64,000 nucleotides of DNA, from positions 1,178,001 through 1,242,000 of the forward strand of contig NZ_UHDZ01000001.1 of assembly GCF_900458815.1 (NCBI RefSeq), given 5' to 3'. Every line of letters begins with the position of its first letter. Position 1 is the stretch's first letter. The notes below the pieces were generated by a model. That model was not told the origin of the DNA and made no database searches. It saw nothing but the letters and a program-made list of their open reading frames with translations. Shown here piece by piece: positions 21,013-32,131 of the stretch. Source of the DNA: Staphylococcus saccharolyticus (GTDB taxonomy: Bacteria > Bacillota > Bacilli > Staphylococcales > Staphylococcaceae). Position numbers and translations under genes: made by a program.

Positions 21013-21987
21013 ATGATTACAGAAAGACAATTAAGCATCCTTAATGCAATTGTTGAAGATTATGTTGATTTTGGACAACCGATTGGTTCTAAAACATTAA
21101 TTCATCGTCATAATTTAGATGTAAGTCCAGCAACGATAAGAAACGAAATGAAGTATCTTGAAGAGATGAATTTCATTGAAAAGACACATACCTCTTCAGG
21201 AAGAACTCCTTCTGAGTTAGGTTTTAGATATTATGTCAATCGTTTATTAGAACAAACATCTCATCAAAATCAAAACAAAATTCAACGTTTAAATCAATTA
21301 TTAATTGAGAATCACTATGATAGTTCAACCGCATTGACATATTTTGCAGATGAACTATCAACGAAATCTCAATACGCAACGTTGGTTGTCCGCCCTAATC
21401 ATAAGCAAGATATAATTAATAATATTCATTTGATTCGAGCTAACAATCATTTGATTATTTTAGTGATGGTATTTTCTTCAGGACATGTTGAAAACATTCA
21501 TTTTGTTTCAAGCATCAGCGTCCACAATCTCAATTTAAACAGAATAGCCAACTTTTTAACGAATCATTTTAATGATAATAACGAAGAATTAAAACAAAGT
21601 TTAGACTCGTTTATTGAAAATGATGAAAAGTTTTTAGTCAAAGAGATTGTCGAAATGATAAACCTTCACATTACTAATCAAAGTAATAGCATTTATATGG
21701 GTGGAAAGGTTAAACTTATTGATGCGTTAAATGAATCTAACGTTTCTTCTATTCAACCGATTCTTCAATATATAGAATTAAACAAAATAACGGAACTTTT
21801 GGATGATATATCTACATCACAAATCAATGTACGAATAGGAAAAGAAATTGATGATAGTTTAAGTGATATATCTATAGTGACAAGTCAATATCATTTTGAT
21901 GAATCACTCAAAGGTCAAATTGCGGTAATAGGACCAACTGCTATGCATTATCAAAATGTAATTCAGTTACTTAACCGAATATGGTAG
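21013..21987 (+). CDS. hrcA: Heat-inducible transcription repressor HrcA
   Basis: Represses the dnaK and groE operons through CIRCE. 324 residues: N-terminal winged helix ([26 protein letters not shown], then [14 protein letters not shown]), a central GAF-like region, and the C-terminal [21 protein letters not shown] element and a CtsR box stand directly upstream. First gene of hrcA-grpE-dnaK-dnaJ. Confidence 0.96.
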   Translation: MITERQLSILNAIVEDYVDFGQPIGSKTLIHRHNLDVSPATIRNEMKYLEEMNFIEKTHTSSGRTPSELGFRYYVNRLLEQTSHQNQNKIQRLNQLLIENHYDSSTALTYFADELSTKSQYATLVVRPNHKQDIINNIHLIRANNHLIILVMVFSSGHVENIHFVSSISVHNLNLNRIANFLTNHFNDNNEELKQSLDSFIENDEKFLVKEIVEMINLHITNQSNSIYMGGKVKLIDALNESNVSSIQPILQYIELNKITELLDDISTSQINVRIGKEIDDSLSDISIVTSQYHFDESLKGQIAVIGPTAMHYQNVIQLLNRIW

Positions 21988-22015
21988 TAATTAGGATTGT
22001 ATTGGAGGTCAGACA

Positions 22016-22648
22016 ATGACAGAAAAAAATCAAACAGCGAATCAAACTGATGATGGTATTAAGGCTGAACAAGAAGATACTCAAACAGTTAATCAATCTC
22101 AAAATTCAGTTAAGGACGCTGATAATAACGAAGTGAAAGGAGATCATATGCAAGAAGATTCTCAAGAGAGTAATGAGCAAGAGGATGTAGATCCTACAGT
22201 TGAGAAGATTCAAGAGTTAGAAAAACTTGCAAATGATAATGAAGAGAAGTACTTAAGATTATATGCTGAATTTGAAAATTATAAACGTAGAATTCAGAAT
22301 GAAAATCAAATTAATAAAACTTATAAAGCGCAGAGTGTTTTAACAGATATCTTACCGTCAATAGATAATATTGAGCGCGCACTACAAATTGAAGGTGATG
22401 ATGATTCATTTAAATCCCTTCAAAAAGGAGTGCAAATGGTGCACGAAAGCTTACTTAAAGCACTCAAAGATAATGGTCTTGAAGAGATAGTTGCTGAAGG
22501 TGAAGAATTTGATCCTAACCTACATCAAGCAGTAGTTCAAGATGATAATCCTGATTTCAAATCAGGAGAGGTAACCCAAGAATTACAAAAAGGCTATAAA
22601 CTAAAAGATCGTGTTTTAAGACCGTCAATGGTTAAAGTAAATCAATAA
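22016..22648 (+). CDS. grpE: Nucleotide exchange factor GrpE
   Basis: Exchanges ADP for ATP on DnaK. 210 residues: an acidic, Gln/Asn-rich disordered N-terminus (about 1-60), then a long helix ([30 protein letters not shown]), and the C-terminal beta domain with [13 protein letters not shown] [10 protein letters not shown] and [23 protein letters not shown]-like GGAGGT precedes the ATG. Confidence 0.96.
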   Translation: MTEKNQTANQTDDGIKAEQEDTQTVNQSQNSVKDADNNEVKGDHMQEDSQESNEQEDVDPTVEKIQELEKLANDNEEKYLRLYAEFENYKRRIQNENQINKTYKAQSVLTDILPSIDNIERALQIEGDDDSFKSLQKGVQMVHESLLKALKDNGLEEIVAEGEEFDPNLHQAVVQDDNPDFKSGEVTQELQKGYKLKDRVLRPSMVKVNQ

Positions 22649-22702
22649 TTTGATTGAAAAAACATTGTTACATTAAAATTTTAAAATTGGAGGAATTTTA
22701 TT

Positions 22703-24523
22703 ATGGGCAAAGTAATTGGAATTGATTTAGGTACTACAAACTCTTGTGTAGCTATTTTAGAAGGCGATGAACCAAAAGTAATTCAAAATCCAGAAGGTGC
22801 ACGTACAACTCCATCAGTTGTAGCATTTAAAAATGGAGAAACTCAAGTAGGGGAAGTTGCTAAACGTCAAGCCATCACAAACTCTAACACTGTACAGTCT
22901 ATCAAACGTCATATGGGAACAGACTATAAAGTTGATATTGAAGGCAAATCTTATACTCCTCAAGAAATCTCAGCTATGATTTTACAAAATCTAAAAAGTA
23001 CTGCTGAAAGTTATTTAGGCGAAACAGTTGATAAAGCAGTTATTACAGTTCCAGCTTATTTTAACGACGGTGAACGCCAAGCAACTAAAGACGCTGGTAA
23101 AATTGCTGGTTTAGAAGTTGAACGTATTATTAATGAACCTACAGCTGCTGCGTTAGCTTATGGCTTAGATAAAACTGAACAAAATCAAAAAGTACTTGTA
23201 TTTGACTTAGGTGGCGGTACTTTTGACGTATCAATTCTTGAATTAGGTGACGGAGTATTTGAAGTACTTTCAACTGCAGGTGACAATAAACTTGGCGGTG
23301 ACGACTTTGACCAAGTTATCATTGATTATTTAGTATCTGAATTCAAAAAAGAAAATGGTGTAGATTTATCTCAAGATAAAATGGCTTTACAAAGATTAAA
23401 AGATGCTGCTGAAAAAGCTAAAAAAGACTTATCAGGTGTGTCTCAAACTCAAATTTCATTACCTTTCATTTCTGCTGGTGAAAGTGGCCCATTACACTTA
23501 GAAATTAGTTTAACTCGTTCTAAATTTGAAGAATTATCAGACTTATTAATAAGAAAAACTATGGAACCAACTCGTCAAGCATTAAAAGACGCAGGTCTAT
23601 CAACTTCTGATATTGATGAAGTTATCCTTGTTGGTGGATCTACTCGTATTCCAGCAGTACAAGAAGCAGTTAAAAAAGAAGTAGGTAAAGAACCTCATAA
23701 AGGTGTAAACCCTGATGAAGTTGTTGCTATGGGTGCTGCTATCCAAGGTGGCGTCATCACTGGTGATGTAAAAGACGTTGTTTTATTAGACGTAACTCCT
23801 TTATCACTTGGTATAGAAATCATGGGTGGACGTATGAACACTCTTATTGAACGTAATACAACTATCCCAACTTCTAAATCACAAGTTTATTCTACAGCAG
23901 CGGATAATCAACCAGCAGTAGATATTCACGTATTACAAGGTGAACGTCCTATGGCATCTGACAATAAAACATTAGGCAGATTCCAATTAACTGACATTCC
24001 ACCAGCTCCACGTGGTGTACCTCAAATCGAAGTAACTTTCGACATCGACAAAAATGGTATTGTAAATGTTACTGCAAAAGATTTAGGAACTAATAAAGAA
24101 CAAAACATTACTATTCAATCAAGTTCTTCTTTATCAGATGAAGAAATTGATCGTATGGTTAAAGATGCTGAAGAAAATGCTGAAGCTGACAAAAAACGTC
24201 GTGAAGAAGTTGACTTGCGAAACGAAGCAGATGGCTTAGTATTCCAAGTTGAAAAAACTATCAAAGATTTAGGAGAAAATATTGGCGAAGATGATAAGAA
24301 AAATGCAGAAGAGAAAAAAGATGCACTTAAAACTGCATTAGAAGGAGAAGACATCGAAGATATTAAAGCTAAAAAAGAAGAACTTGAAAAAGTTGTTCAA
24401 GAGTTATCTGCAAAAGTTTATGAACAAGCTCAACAACAAGCTCAAGATGAACAAAGTTCTCAAGATAACACTGTTGAAGATGCTGATTTCAAAGAAGTTA
24501 AAGATGATGAAGATAAAAAATAA
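22703..24523 (+). CDS. dnaK: Chaperone DnaK (Hsp70)
   Basis: ATP-dependent cytosolic chaperone. 606 residues with the N-terminal phosphate loop [14 protein letters not shown], the [12 protein letters not shown] motif, [14 protein letters not shown], and a substrate-binding domain followed by an acidic tail ([16 protein letters not shown]). As in other Gram-positive DnaKs the nucleotide-binding domain is shorter than in E. coli. A hairpin follows before dnaJ. Confidence 0.98.
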   Translation: MGKVIGIDLGTTNSCVAILEGDEPKVIQNPEGARTTPSVVAFKNGETQVGEVAKRQAITNSNTVQSIKRHMGTDYKVDIEGKSYTPQEISAMILQNLKSTAESYLGETVDKAVITVPAYFNDGERQATKDAGKIAGLEVERIINEPTAAALAYGLDKTEQNQKVLVFDLGGGTFDVSILELGDGVFEVLSTAGDNKLGGDDFDQVIIDYLVSEFKKENGVDLSQDKMALQRLKDAAEKAKKDLSGVSQTQISLPFISAGESGPLHLEISLTRSKFEELSDLLIRKTMEPTRQALKDAGLSTSDIDEVILVGGSTRIPAVQEAVKKEVGKEPHKGVNPDEVVAMGAAIQGGVITGDVKDVVLLDVTPLSLGIEIMGGRMNTLIERNTTIPTSKSQVYSTAADNQPAVDIHVLQGERPMASDNKTLGRFQLTDIPPAPRGVPQIEVTFDIDKNGIVNVTAKDLGTNKEQNITIQSSSSLSDEEIDRMVKDAEENAEADKKRREEVDLRNEADGLVFQVEKTIKDLGENIGEDDKKNAEEKKDALKTALEGEDIEDIKAKKEELEKVVQELSAKVYEQAQQQAQDEQSSQDNTVEDADFKEVKDDEDKK

Positions 24524-24569
24524 GACTAAGTCGTATTAGTCTGAAGGATATCCTTCATAACTAAGTAAA

Positions 24570-24610
24570 AAAGTCAAAGTCAATCGAACATTGACTTTGG
24601 CTTTTTATTT
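24570..24610 (+). terminator. Hairpin terminator or attenuator between dnaK and dnaJ
   Basis: AAAGTCAAAGTCAAT (24570-24584) pairs over 15 bp with ATTGACTTTGGCTTT (24590-24604), one G-U, followed by T-rich sequence. It probably makes dnaJ expression lower than dnaK by partial termination. Confidence 0.85.
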
Positions 24611-24670
24611 GGATAGTTAAAAGGAATTAGATAAACTAATCTTGTTAAACGTATAAAAGGAGAGATAGTT

Positions 24671-25792
24671 GTGGCCAAAAGAGACTATTATGAAGTCTTA
24701 GGCGTAAGTAAAAGCGCTTCAAAAGACGAAATCAAAAAAGCTTATCGTAAATTATCGAAAAAATATCATCCTGATATTAATAAAGAAGAAGGCGCAGATG
24801 AAAAATTTAAAGAAATCTCCGAAGCGTATGAAGTATTAAGTGATGATAATAAACGTGCTAACTACGATCAATTTGGACATGAAGGACCACAAGGTGGATT
24901 TGGCAATCAAGGTTTCGGTGGCGGAGACTTCGGTGGATTTGAAGACATATTCAGTTCATTCTTTGGCGGAGGTTCACGACAAAGAGATCCAAATGTCCCA
25001 CGTAAAGGTGATGACTTACAATACACTATGACAGTAAATTTTGAAGAAGCTGTTTTTGGTACAAAAAAAGGAATTTCTATTAGAAAAGATGTCACATGTC
25101 ATACATGTAATGGAGAAGGTGCTAAACCAGGTACAAGTAAAAAAACTTGTAGTTACTGTAATGGTTCTGGACGAGTTTCTGTTGAACAAAATACCATTTT
25201 AGGTAGAGTGAGAACCGAACAAGTATGTCCAAAATGCGAGGGCAGTGGACAAGAATTTGAGGAACCATGTCCTACTTGTCACGGTAAAGGTACAGAAAAC
25301 AAAACTGTTAAATTAGAAGTAACTGTGCCAGAAGGTGTAGATAATGAGCAACAAATTCGTTTAGCTGGTGAGGGTTCTCCAGGAACCAATGGTGGACCGC
25401 ATGGTGATTTGTACGTTGTCTTCAGAGTTCAACCCTCTGATACTTTCGAACGCGATGGTGATGATATTTATTACAATTTAAATATTAGTTTCTCACAAGC
25501 AGCCTTAGGTGATGAAATAAAAATACCTACTCTGAATAGTAATGTTGTTCTTACAATTCCTGCAGGTACACAAACTGGCAAACAATTCCGCCTTAAAGAT
25601 AAGGGTATTAAAAATGTTCATGGTTATGGGCATGGAGATTTATTCGTTAATATAAAAGTTGTAACTCCAACTAAATTGAACGATCGACAAAAAGAATTAA
25701 TGAAAGAATTTGCTGAAATCAATGGTGAAGACATAAATGAACAACCATCTAATTTTAAAGATAGAGCAAAGAGATTCTTTAAAGGGGAATAA
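24671..25792 (+). CDS. dnaJ: Chaperone DnaJ (Hsp40)
   Basis: DnaK co-chaperone. 373 residues from a GTG start with AAAGGAGA upstream. J domain with HPD at 33-35, Gly/Phe-rich region about 70-102, four zinc-binding CxxCxGxG motifs at 143-150, 160-167, 186-193 and 200-207, and C-terminal beta domains. A type I DnaJ with all expected parts. Confidence 0.98.
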   Translation: MAKRDYYEVLGVSKSASKDEIKKAYRKLSKKYHPDINKEEGADEKFKEISEAYEVLSDDNKRANYDQFGHEGPQGGFGNQGFGGGDFGGFEDIFSSFFGGGSRQRDPNVPRKGDDLQYTMTVNFEEAVFGTKKGISIRKDVTCHTCNGEGAKPGTSKKTCSYCNGSGRVSVEQNTILGRVRTEQVCPKCEGSGQEFEEPCPTCHGKGTENKTVKLEVTVPEGVDNEQQIRLAGEGSPGTNGGPHGDLYVVFRVQPSDTFERDGDDIYYNLNISFSQAALGDEIKIPTLNSNVVLTIPAGTQTGKQFRLKDKGIKNVHGYGHGDLFVNIKVVTPTKLNDRQKELMKEFAEINGEDINEQPSNFKDRAKRFFKGE

Positions 25793-25795
25793 ATA

Positions 25796-26734
25796 ATGGA
25801 TTGGATGGAACTTTCGATTGTAGTTAATCATGAAGTAGAATATGACGCTATTGATATTCTTGAAAATAACGGTTCTAACGGTGTAGTTATAGAAGATTCT
25901 AAAGACTTAATAGAACAACCGACTGATAAATTTGGTGAAATTTATCAATCAAATCCTAATGATTATCCAACTCAAGGAGTCAGACTCAAAGCATACTTTA
26001 ATGAACTCGCATACAACGACCTATTAAGATCTAAAATTAAAAATGAAATTATCAATTTGGTTGAACTAAAAGTAAATATATTTACTTTTGAAGAAAAAGA
26101 AATAGCTGAATCTGATTGGGCAAATGAATGGAAAAATTATTTCCATCCATTTCGAGTATCAAAGCAGTTTACCATTGTACCCAGTTGGGAATCATATGAA
26201 AAAACAAATGAGGATGAGTTATGTATAGAACTTGATCCTGGTATGGCTTTTGGCACTGGCGATCATCCAACAACAAGTATGTGTTTAAAAGCAATAGAAA
26301 CCTATGTTAAATCTTCTCATTCCGTGATTGATGTTGGAACTGGTTCAGGAATATTAAGTATTGCTAGCCATTTACTTGGAGTACAACGAATAAAAGCATT
26401 AGATATTGATGAAATGGCAGTAAGTGTAGCTAAAGATAACTTTAAAAAGAATCACTGTGATCAGGCAATCGAAGCAGTTCCAGGTAATTTATTACAAGGT
26501 GAACATGAAAACTTTGATATTGTGATTGCAAATATTCTTGCTCATATTATTGAAGAAATGATTGAAGATGCTTATAATACTCTAAATGAAGAGGGTTATT
26601 TCATTACTTCAGGTATTATTGAAGAGAAATCCAAAGATATAGAATCACATATGAAGCGCGTTGGTTTTCATGTTATTTCAATCGAACATAACAACGGTTG
26701 GGTATGCATCGTTGGTCAGAAAGTGAGTGGTTAA
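25796..26734 (+). CDS. prmA: Ribosomal protein L11 methyltransferase
   Basis: SAM-dependent trimethylation of ribosomal protein uL11. 312 residues; substrate-recognition N-terminus ([13 protein letters not shown]), the [16 protein letters not shown] segment, the SAM loop [13 protein letters not shown], and NILAHI. It starts 3 bp after dnaJ and is followed almost directly by rsmE. Confidence 0.96.
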   Translation: MDWMELSIVVNHEVEYDAIDILENNGSNGVVIEDSKDLIEQPTDKFGEIYQSNPNDYPTQGVRLKAYFNELAYNDLLRSKIKNEIINLVELKVNIFTFEEKEIAESDWANEWKNYFHPFRVSKQFTIVPSWESYEKTNEDELCIELDPGMAFGTGDHPTTSMCLKAIETYVKSSHSVIDVGTGSGILSIASHLLGVQRIKALDIDEMAVSVAKDNFKKNHCDQAIEAVPGNLLQGEHENFDIVIANILAHIIEEMIEDAYNTLNEEGYFITSGIIEEKSKDIESHMKRVGFHVISIEHNNGWVCIVGQKVSG

Positions 26735-26735
26735 T

Positions 26736-27488
26736 TTGCAAAGATACTTTATTAATCAAAGCGCTGATGAAAATCAGTGCTTTTTTATTGAAAATAAAGA
26801 TGATATACATCATATAAATAAAGTAATGCGTCAAACAAAGGATGATTCTATTATTGTTACATTTTTAGATGAAAAAGTTTACAAATGCAAAATTATTTCA
26901 ATTAACCAACAAGCAATTGAAATTAAACCACAGGAACAACAAGATATTAATACTGAATTACCCCAACATATAACAATATGTAGCGGATTAATTAAAGCGG
27001 ATAAGTATGAATGGATGATTAAAAAAGCAACTGAATTAGGTGCAAACGAATTTATTGCGGTAAGTATGGAACGCTCTGTAGTAAAACTCAATGAGTCTAA
27101 AGTTGCCAAAAAATTAGAAAGATGGCAAAAAATTATAAAAGAGGCTTCAGAACAAAGTTATCGTTTAAATATACCTCGTGTTCAATTTAAGTCGAATTTA
27201 AAAGAAATTTATGATATGATAAATCATTATGACTACGTTCTTATTGCATATGAAAAACACGCTAAACATGGAGAATTAAGCCGTTTTAAAAAAATATTAA
27301 AACAATTAAAAGCACAAGATCGTGTTTTAATGATTTTTGGACCTGAAGGTGGACTATCCGAAAATGAGATTGCATTATTTGAAGAAGCAAGTACGCTAGT
27401 TGGCTTAGGTCCACGTATTTTAAGGGCTGAAACTGCGCCACTTTATGCGTTAAGTGCAGTAAGTTATGAAAAAGAATTATTGGGGTGA
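26736..27488 (+). CDS. rsmE: 16S rRNA m3U1498 methyltransferase
   Basis: SPOUT-class enzyme methylating U1498 of 16S rRNA. The knot region is recognisable as LMIFGPEGGLSENEI and LGPRILRAETAPLYALSAV. A GTG at 26727 would add three residues and overlap prmA; the TTG at 26736 gives the usual MQRYF start and is preferred. 250 residues. Confidence 0.93.
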   Translation: MQRYFINQSADENQCFFIENKDDIHHINKVMRQTKDDSIIVTFLDEKVYKCKIISINQQAIEIKPQEQQDINTELPQHITICSGLIKADKYEWMIKKATELGANEFIAVSMERSVVKLNESKVAKKLERWQKIIKEASEQSYRLNIPRVQFKSNLKEIYDMINHYDYVLIAYEKHAKHGELSRFKKILKQLKAQDRVLMIFGPEGGLSENEIALFEEASTLVGLGPRILRAETAPLYALSAVSYEKELLG

Positions 27489-27494
27489 AAGACT

Positions 27495-28841
27495 ATGTCA
27501 ACGGTTGCGTTTCACACACTAGGTTGTAAAGTAAACCATTATGAAACAGAAGCAATTTGGCAATTATTTAAGGAAGCGGATTATGATAGAGTAGATTTTG
27601 AAACAAACGCAGATGTATTTGTAATTAATACATGTACGGTAACTAATACCGGTGATAAAAAAAGTCGACAAATTATACGACGTGCAATCAGACAAAATCC
27701 TGATGCAGTCGTCTGTGTTACTGGTTGTTACGCTCAAACTTCTCCAGCTGAAATCATGGAAATACCAGGGGTTGATATCGTTGTAGGTACTCAAGATCGT
27801 CATAAGTTATTAAGATACATTGAGCAATATCAAATAGAAAGACAACCCATTAATGGCGTAGGTAATATTATGAAAAACAGAATTTATGAAGAATTAGAAG
27901 TTCCATATTTTACTGATAGAACACGAGCATCTTTAAAAATACAAGAAGGGTGTAATAATTTCTGCACATTTTGTATTATTCCGTGGGCACGTGGCTTAAT
28001 GCGTTCAAGAGATCCACAAAAAGTAGTAGAACAAGCAACTCAACTTGTAAATTCAGGTTATAAAGAAATTGTCTTGACTGGTATACATACCGGTGGCTAT
28101 GGACAAGATTTAAAAAATTACAATCTAGCTCAATTGTTACATGATTTAGATGAAATTAATGGCTTAGAGCGTATTCGAATTTCGTCTATTGAAGCAAGTC
28201 AGTTAACAGATGAGGTCATCAATGTTATTAGTCAATCAAATAAAGTGGTAAGACATTTACATGTACCATTACAATCAGGTTCCGATAATGTATTGAAACG
28301 AACGAGACGTAAATATACAATGGCACACTTCTCAGAGAGATTAACGGAATTACACAAAGCACTCCCAGATTTAGCTGTTACAAGTGACGTTATTGTTGGA
28401 TTTCCTGGTGAAACAGATGAAGAGTTCCATGAAACTTATGATTTTATAGTTAATCATCATTTTTCAGAATTACATGTGTTCCCTTATTCTCCTAGAATTG
28501 GTACACCAGCTGCTCGAATGGATAACCAAATCGATGATGAAATTAAGAACGAGCGAGTTCATAAACTCATCTCATTGAATAATCAACTTGCTAAAGAATA
28601 TGCGTCTAAATTTGAGCGTGAGGTTTTAGAAGTTATTCCTGAAGAAGTAGGCGAAACGCCTAATACATTAATGGGGTATGCTGATAACTATATGAAAGTT
28701 CAATTTGAAGGCGATGAATCTTTAATTGGACAGATTGTAAAAGTTAAAATCTTAAAAGCTGATTATCCTTTAAATGAGGGGAAAGCTATTCGTGTTGTCG
28801 AGCATGCAACGAATCAGACAGAACAAGAATTGCTTATTTAA
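27495..28841 (+). CDS. mtaB: tRNA t6A37 methylthiotransferase MtaB
   Basis: Radical SAM methylthiotransferase converting t6A37 to ms2t6A37 in tRNA. 448 residues: N-terminal UPF0004 domain with conserved Cys (HTLGCKVNHYE, NTCTVT, VTGCYAQ), radical SAM motif CNNFCTFC, and a C-terminal TRAM domain. The gene starts 6 bp after rsmE. Confidence 0.95.
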   Translation: MSTVAFHTLGCKVNHYETEAIWQLFKEADYDRVDFETNADVFVINTCTVTNTGDKKSRQIIRRAIRQNPDAVVCVTGCYAQTSPAEIMEIPGVDIVVGTQDRHKLLRYIEQYQIERQPINGVGNIMKNRIYEELEVPYFTDRTRASLKIQEGCNNFCTFCIIPWARGLMRSRDPQKVVEQATQLVNSGYKEIVLTGIHTGGYGQDLKNYNLAQLLHDLDEINGLERIRISSIEASQLTDEVINVISQSNKVVRHLHVPLQSGSDNVLKRTRRKYTMAHFSERLTELHKALPDLAVTSDVIVGFPGETDEEFHETYDFIVNHHFSELHVFPYSPRIGTPAARMDNQIDDEIKNERVHKLISLNNQLAKEYASKFEREVLEVIPEEVGETPNTLMGYADNYMKVQFEGDESLIGQIVKVKILKADYPLNEGKAIRVVEHATNQTEQELLI

Positions 28842-28868
28842 ATATTTAAAAAATGTAAATTTTACTGA

Positions 28869-28897
28869 TTGACCACTATATATAGTTATATTATACT
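28869..28897 (+). promoter_or_regulatory. Strong promoter of rpsU
   Basis: TTGACC (28869-28874) and TATACT (28892-28897) with a 17-bp spacer, about 70 bp before the rpsU ATG. Near-consensus sigma-A elements fit a separately expressed ribosomal protein gene. Confidence 0.75.
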
Positions 28898-28966
28898 AAT
28901 AAATGCATAGTTTTACTATGTAATGACTATAAAGTTCCGTTGATATTTGGAGGGAGGGAAATACAG

Positions 28967-29143
28967 ATGTCTAAAACAGTAGTACGTAAAAATGAATCAC
29001 TAGAAGATGCTTTACGTAGATTTAAACGTTCAGTATCAAAAAGTGGAACTATCCAAGAAGTACGTAAACGTGAATTTTACGAAAAACCAAGTGTAAAACG
29101 TAAAAAGAAATCAGAAGCTGCACGTAAACGTAAATTCAAATAA
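28967..29143 (+). CDS. rpsU: 30S ribosomal protein S21
   Basis: 58 residues ([19 protein letters not shown] onwards, ending AARKRKFK). A longer frame from 28940 exists, but GGAGGGAGGG is placed correctly for the ATG at 28967, which also gives the family length. It has its own promoter and terminator. Confidence 0.97.
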
Positions 29144-29190
29144 TTAATAGCTCTGTTGACTCCCTCAACACAAATGTTAATTATATATCG

Positions 29191-29217
29191 CCCTAGTTCA
29201 AAGAACTAGGGTTTTTA
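29191..29217 (+). terminator. Terminator after rpsU
   Basis: CCCTAGTTC-AAA-GAACTAGGG followed by TTTTT: a perfect 9-bp stem with a T run. Confidence 0.95.
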
Positions 29218-29413
29218 TTTTGTACACATTCATACGATTAATTGAATTAATAATAAAATTTTCTTTGCTTATACAAATTTAAAGATGGTAATCAGAAATT
29301 ATTAAAATTAAAATTGGTTAAGTTATTTATTTACACAGTGATGCTTTTTATATTACGTAAACACTATAAGAAGCTTGCGGTTTCATGTATAATCAGATTG
29401 AGGGCGAGGTGAA

Positions 29414-30124
29414 ATGATGAGTAACTTAAATCTAATACATACGTTATTTTTAACAGAGCACACAAATGAAACAAATTGGGTTGAATTCCTTGCACATATA
29501 ATTACTCAACCTATTGTTTCTTTAATTTTAACTTGTGTCATCTTTCTTGGTTTTTTATATCAACTATATTCAAAACGCATCAATACAGTGGGAATCATAG
29601 CTTTATTAGCTTTATTATTTCTATTTTTAGGATTTCTCATTAATGGTGATGTCAATGTACTTTCTGTACTATTATTCTCTATTGGCGTAATATTATTAGT
29701 CATTGAATTATTTATTATAGGTGCTGTCATTGGTATCGTAGGTATGATACTGATTACACTAAGCATTATCATGTTAGGTGATAACATCTTACTTATGTTA
29801 GGAAGTGTGGCAATTGCATTGATTTTATCGATTATAGAGTGGGTGATATTAGTGAAATTATTTAATAAAAAAATTCCGTTTTTAGATAAAGTTATCTTAA
29901 AAGACTCAACAAGCTCTGAGGCAGGATATCGTTCACATGATGACCGCTCTCATCTCATAGGAAAAACCGCTCAAACAATTATCGACTTGAGACCAGCTGG
30001 AATTATTACTTGTGGTGATAAGAGAATTGATGCTGTTTCAGATGGCACATTCGTATTACGTAATAGACAAGTAAAAATACTTGAAGTTGAAGGCACTCGT
30101 GTAGTTGTTAGAGAAATTGAATAA
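29414..30124 (+). CDS. NfeD-family membrane protein upstream of floA
   Basis: 236 residues, without the serine-protease domain of long NfeD proteins. Several transmembrane segments occupy about residues 28-155 (IVSLILTCVIFLGFLY, IIALLALLFLFLGFLI, VLLFSIGVILLVIELF, LMLGSVAIALILSIIEW), followed by a soluble OB-fold (about 165-236, TAQTIIDLRPAGII and RVVVREIE). Such proteins pair with flotillins and probably act in membrane microdomains. 18 bp upstream of floA. Confidence 0.9.
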   Translation: MMSNLNLIHTLFLTEHTNETNWVEFLAHIITQPIVSLILTCVIFLGFLYQLYSKRINTVGIIALLALLFLFLGFLINGDVNVLSVLLFSIGVILLVIELFIIGAVIGIVGMILITLSIIMLGDNILLMLGSVAIALILSIIEWVILVKLFNKKIPFLDKVILKDSTSSEAGYRSHDDRSHLIGKTAQTIIDLRPAGIITCGDKRIDAVSDGTFVLRNRQVKILEVEGTRVVVREIE

Positions 30125-30142
30125 TTATTAAGGAGCGAGTTA

Positions 30143-31132
30143 ATGTTTAGTATTGGTTTCATAGTTATTGCAGTTATAATAGTAGTTGCATTACTTATTT
30201 TATTCTCATTTGTACCTGTAGGTCTATGGATATCAGCACTAGCTGCAGGTGTTCATGTGGGAATTGGCACATTAGTAGGTATGCGTTTAAGAAGAGTATC
30301 ACCTAGAAAAGTAATTGCCCCACTAATTAAAGCACATAAAGCTGGATTAAAACTTACAACTAACCAACTTGAATCACACTATCTAGCTGGTGGTAATGTA
30401 GATAGAGTCGTGGACGCTAACATAGCTGCTCAACGTGCAGATATCGATTTACCATTTGAACGAGGAGCTGCTATTGATTTAGCAGGACGAGACGTACTTG
30501 AAGCAGTACAAATGTCAGTAAATCCTAAAGTCATTGAAACACCGTTTATTGCCGGTGTAGCAATGAATGGTATCGAAGTTAAAGCAAAGGCACGTATAAC
30601 TGTTCGTGCAAACATAGCTAGATTGGTTGGTGGTGCTGGAGAGGAAACAATCATCGCCAGAGTCGGCGAAGGTATTGTATCTACAATTGGCTCAAGTGAA
30701 CATCATACCGAAGTACTTGAAAATCCTGACAATATCTCTAAAACAGTGTTAAGTAAAGGCTTAGATTCAGGGACAGCATTTGAAATTTTATCAATCGATA
30801 TAGCTGATGTTGATATTAGTAAAAATATTGGTGCCGATTTACAAACTGAGCAAGCATTGGCAGATAAAAATATCGCTCAAGCTAAGGCAGAAGAACGTCG
30901 TGCAATGGCTGTAGCATCTGAACAAGAAATGAAAGCTCGTGTACAAGAAATGAGAGCGAAAGTAGTAGAAGCCGAATCTGAAGTACCATTAGCAATGGCA
31001 GAAGCACTTAGATCAGGCAATATCGGTGTTAAAGATTATTATAACCTTAAAAATATCGAAGCAGATACAGGCATGAGAAATGCAATTAATAAACGCACTG
31101 ACCAAAACGATGACGAATCACCAGACCAATAA
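30143..31132 (+). CDS. floA: Flotillin-like protein FloA
   Basis: Scaffold of functional membrane microdomains. 329 residues: an N-terminal hydrophobic hairpin (about 3-40), a PHB/SPFH-type domain, and a coiled-coil region rich in Ala/Glu ([19 protein letters not shown] and further repeats). GGAGCGA precedes the ATG. The order nfeD-floA-small membrane protein is conserved in staphylococci. Confidence 0.95.
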   Translation: MFSIGFIVIAVIIVVALLILFSFVPVGLWISALAAGVHVGIGTLVGMRLRRVSPRKVIAPLIKAHKAGLKLTTNQLESHYLAGGNVDRVVDANIAAQRADIDLPFERGAAIDLAGRDVLEAVQMSVNPKVIETPFIAGVAMNGIEVKAKARITVRANIARLVGGAGEETIIARVGEGIVSTIGSSEHHTEVLENPDNISKTVLSKGLDSGTAFEILSIDIADVDISKNIGADLQTEQALADKNIAQAKAEERRAMAVASEQEMKARVQEMRAKVVEAESEVPLAMAEALRSGNIGVKDYYNLKNIEADTGMRNAINKRTDQNDDESPDQ

Positions 31133-31147
31133 CGATGAGGTGATGTT

Positions 31148-31816
31148 ATGAATGTCGGTATAATAATTTTTATAATATCTGTGATTATTACAGGTATTAG
31201 TGCTATGCGTGATAAAAGTCATGAAGATAGACAAAATCAAAAACCTCTTCCAAAGTCTCCTCATAAGAATCAACCTAAAAAAGGTGCTTTCTTTGAACAA
31301 TTAGAAAAGACATTTAAAGAAATTAGTGATGAATTAAATGGGGAACCCGAGAAGAAGCAACGTAAAGATTTTGAAAGGTCATTACCTCCTTTAAACAAAG
31401 AAGTTAAAGAAGATAAGCCCTTAGAACATGATAAATCAGCATACCCTAAGCCAGATCCAACACCATACAAAGATGAAAACAATAAACCTCAACCAGTTGC
31501 CTCTACCACAAGAGATGACAACACTGAAAGATTAAGAAAAGAACTTGAAACAACTTTATCTAGGGATTTAATAAATGTAAGAAATGAAATAGATAAAGAA
31601 AAAGAAAAGCAACTTCAGATGATAGAGAAAAAAGCTCAGGACATCATTCAAGATGAGTATTTATCTGAAAGAACAAAAAGATATCGTTTGAAGCAATTGC
31701 TTAATTCTCAAAACGTTGAAAGAAATATGACTCATTCTACATTTAAATATGATAATGACGAGGTAATTAATGGCTTGATTTGGTCTGAAATTCTAAGTAA
31801 ACCTAAACAACTTTAA
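31148..31816 (+). CDS. Hypothetical membrane-anchored, charged coiled-coil protein of the floA operon
   Basis: I do not recognise a named family. 222 residues: one N-terminal membrane segment (VGIIIFIISVIITGISA, about 3-19), then a Lys/Glu/Pro-rich disordered part (about 20-130) and a predicted helix (LETTLSRDLINVRNEIDKEK and on) with a short conserved-looking C-terminus (DEVINGLIWSEIL). It starts 15 bp after floA, with GATGAGGTGATG upstream, so it is probably co-expressed with the flotillin and may act with it; that is inference. Confidence 0.8.
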   Translation: MNVGIIIFIISVIITGISAMRDKSHEDRQNQKPLPKSPHKNQPKKGAFFEQLEKTFKEISDELNGEPEKKQRKDFERSLPPLNKEVKEDKPLEHDKSAYPKPDPTPYKDENNKPQPVASTTRDDNTERLRKELETTLSRDLINVRNEIDKEKEKQLQMIEKKAQDIIQDEYLSERTKRYRLKQLLNSQNVERNMTHSTFKYDNDEVINGLIWSEILSKPKQL

Positions 31817-31866
31817 TTGTTAAAGAACTCATCTATTATCACTAATCTTTTAAGTAAGTATAAGTT

Positions 31867-31925
31867 AGAGAGTAAAATTAGTATTCATAAGTTTCAAACT
31901 TAAATACGTTTTACTCTCTTTTTAA
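31867..31925 (+). terminator. Terminator of the nfeD-floA operon
   Basis: AGAGAGTAAAA (31867-31877) pairs perfectly with TTTTACTCTCT (31909-31919), followed by TTTTTAATTT. Confidence 0.88.
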
Positions 31926-32131
31926 TTTGTCTAAAAACAAGGATTTTAGTAAAATTTAAGTAACAGTAGTGTAAATAATGTTGATTACTTTTAATTAAAG
32001 CATTAGTTTACTAACAAATAAAGTAAACATGCTACAATAGAGATGGATAAAGTTATCATTATTATTATAGTCATGATACATAGTCGTAAAAAGAATAATA
32101 TAACTAACGTAACTTGAAAAGGAGCGCGTTT
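31926..32131. other. phoH upstream region with an inverted repeat
   Basis: No gene seen. GTTTACT (32006-32012) and AGTAAAC (32022-32028) form a perfect inverted repeat with a 9-bp spacer, immediately upstream of a TACAAT hexamer (32033-32038) that could be a -10 element. The arrangement looks like an operator; the regulator is unknown. Confidence 0.45.
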
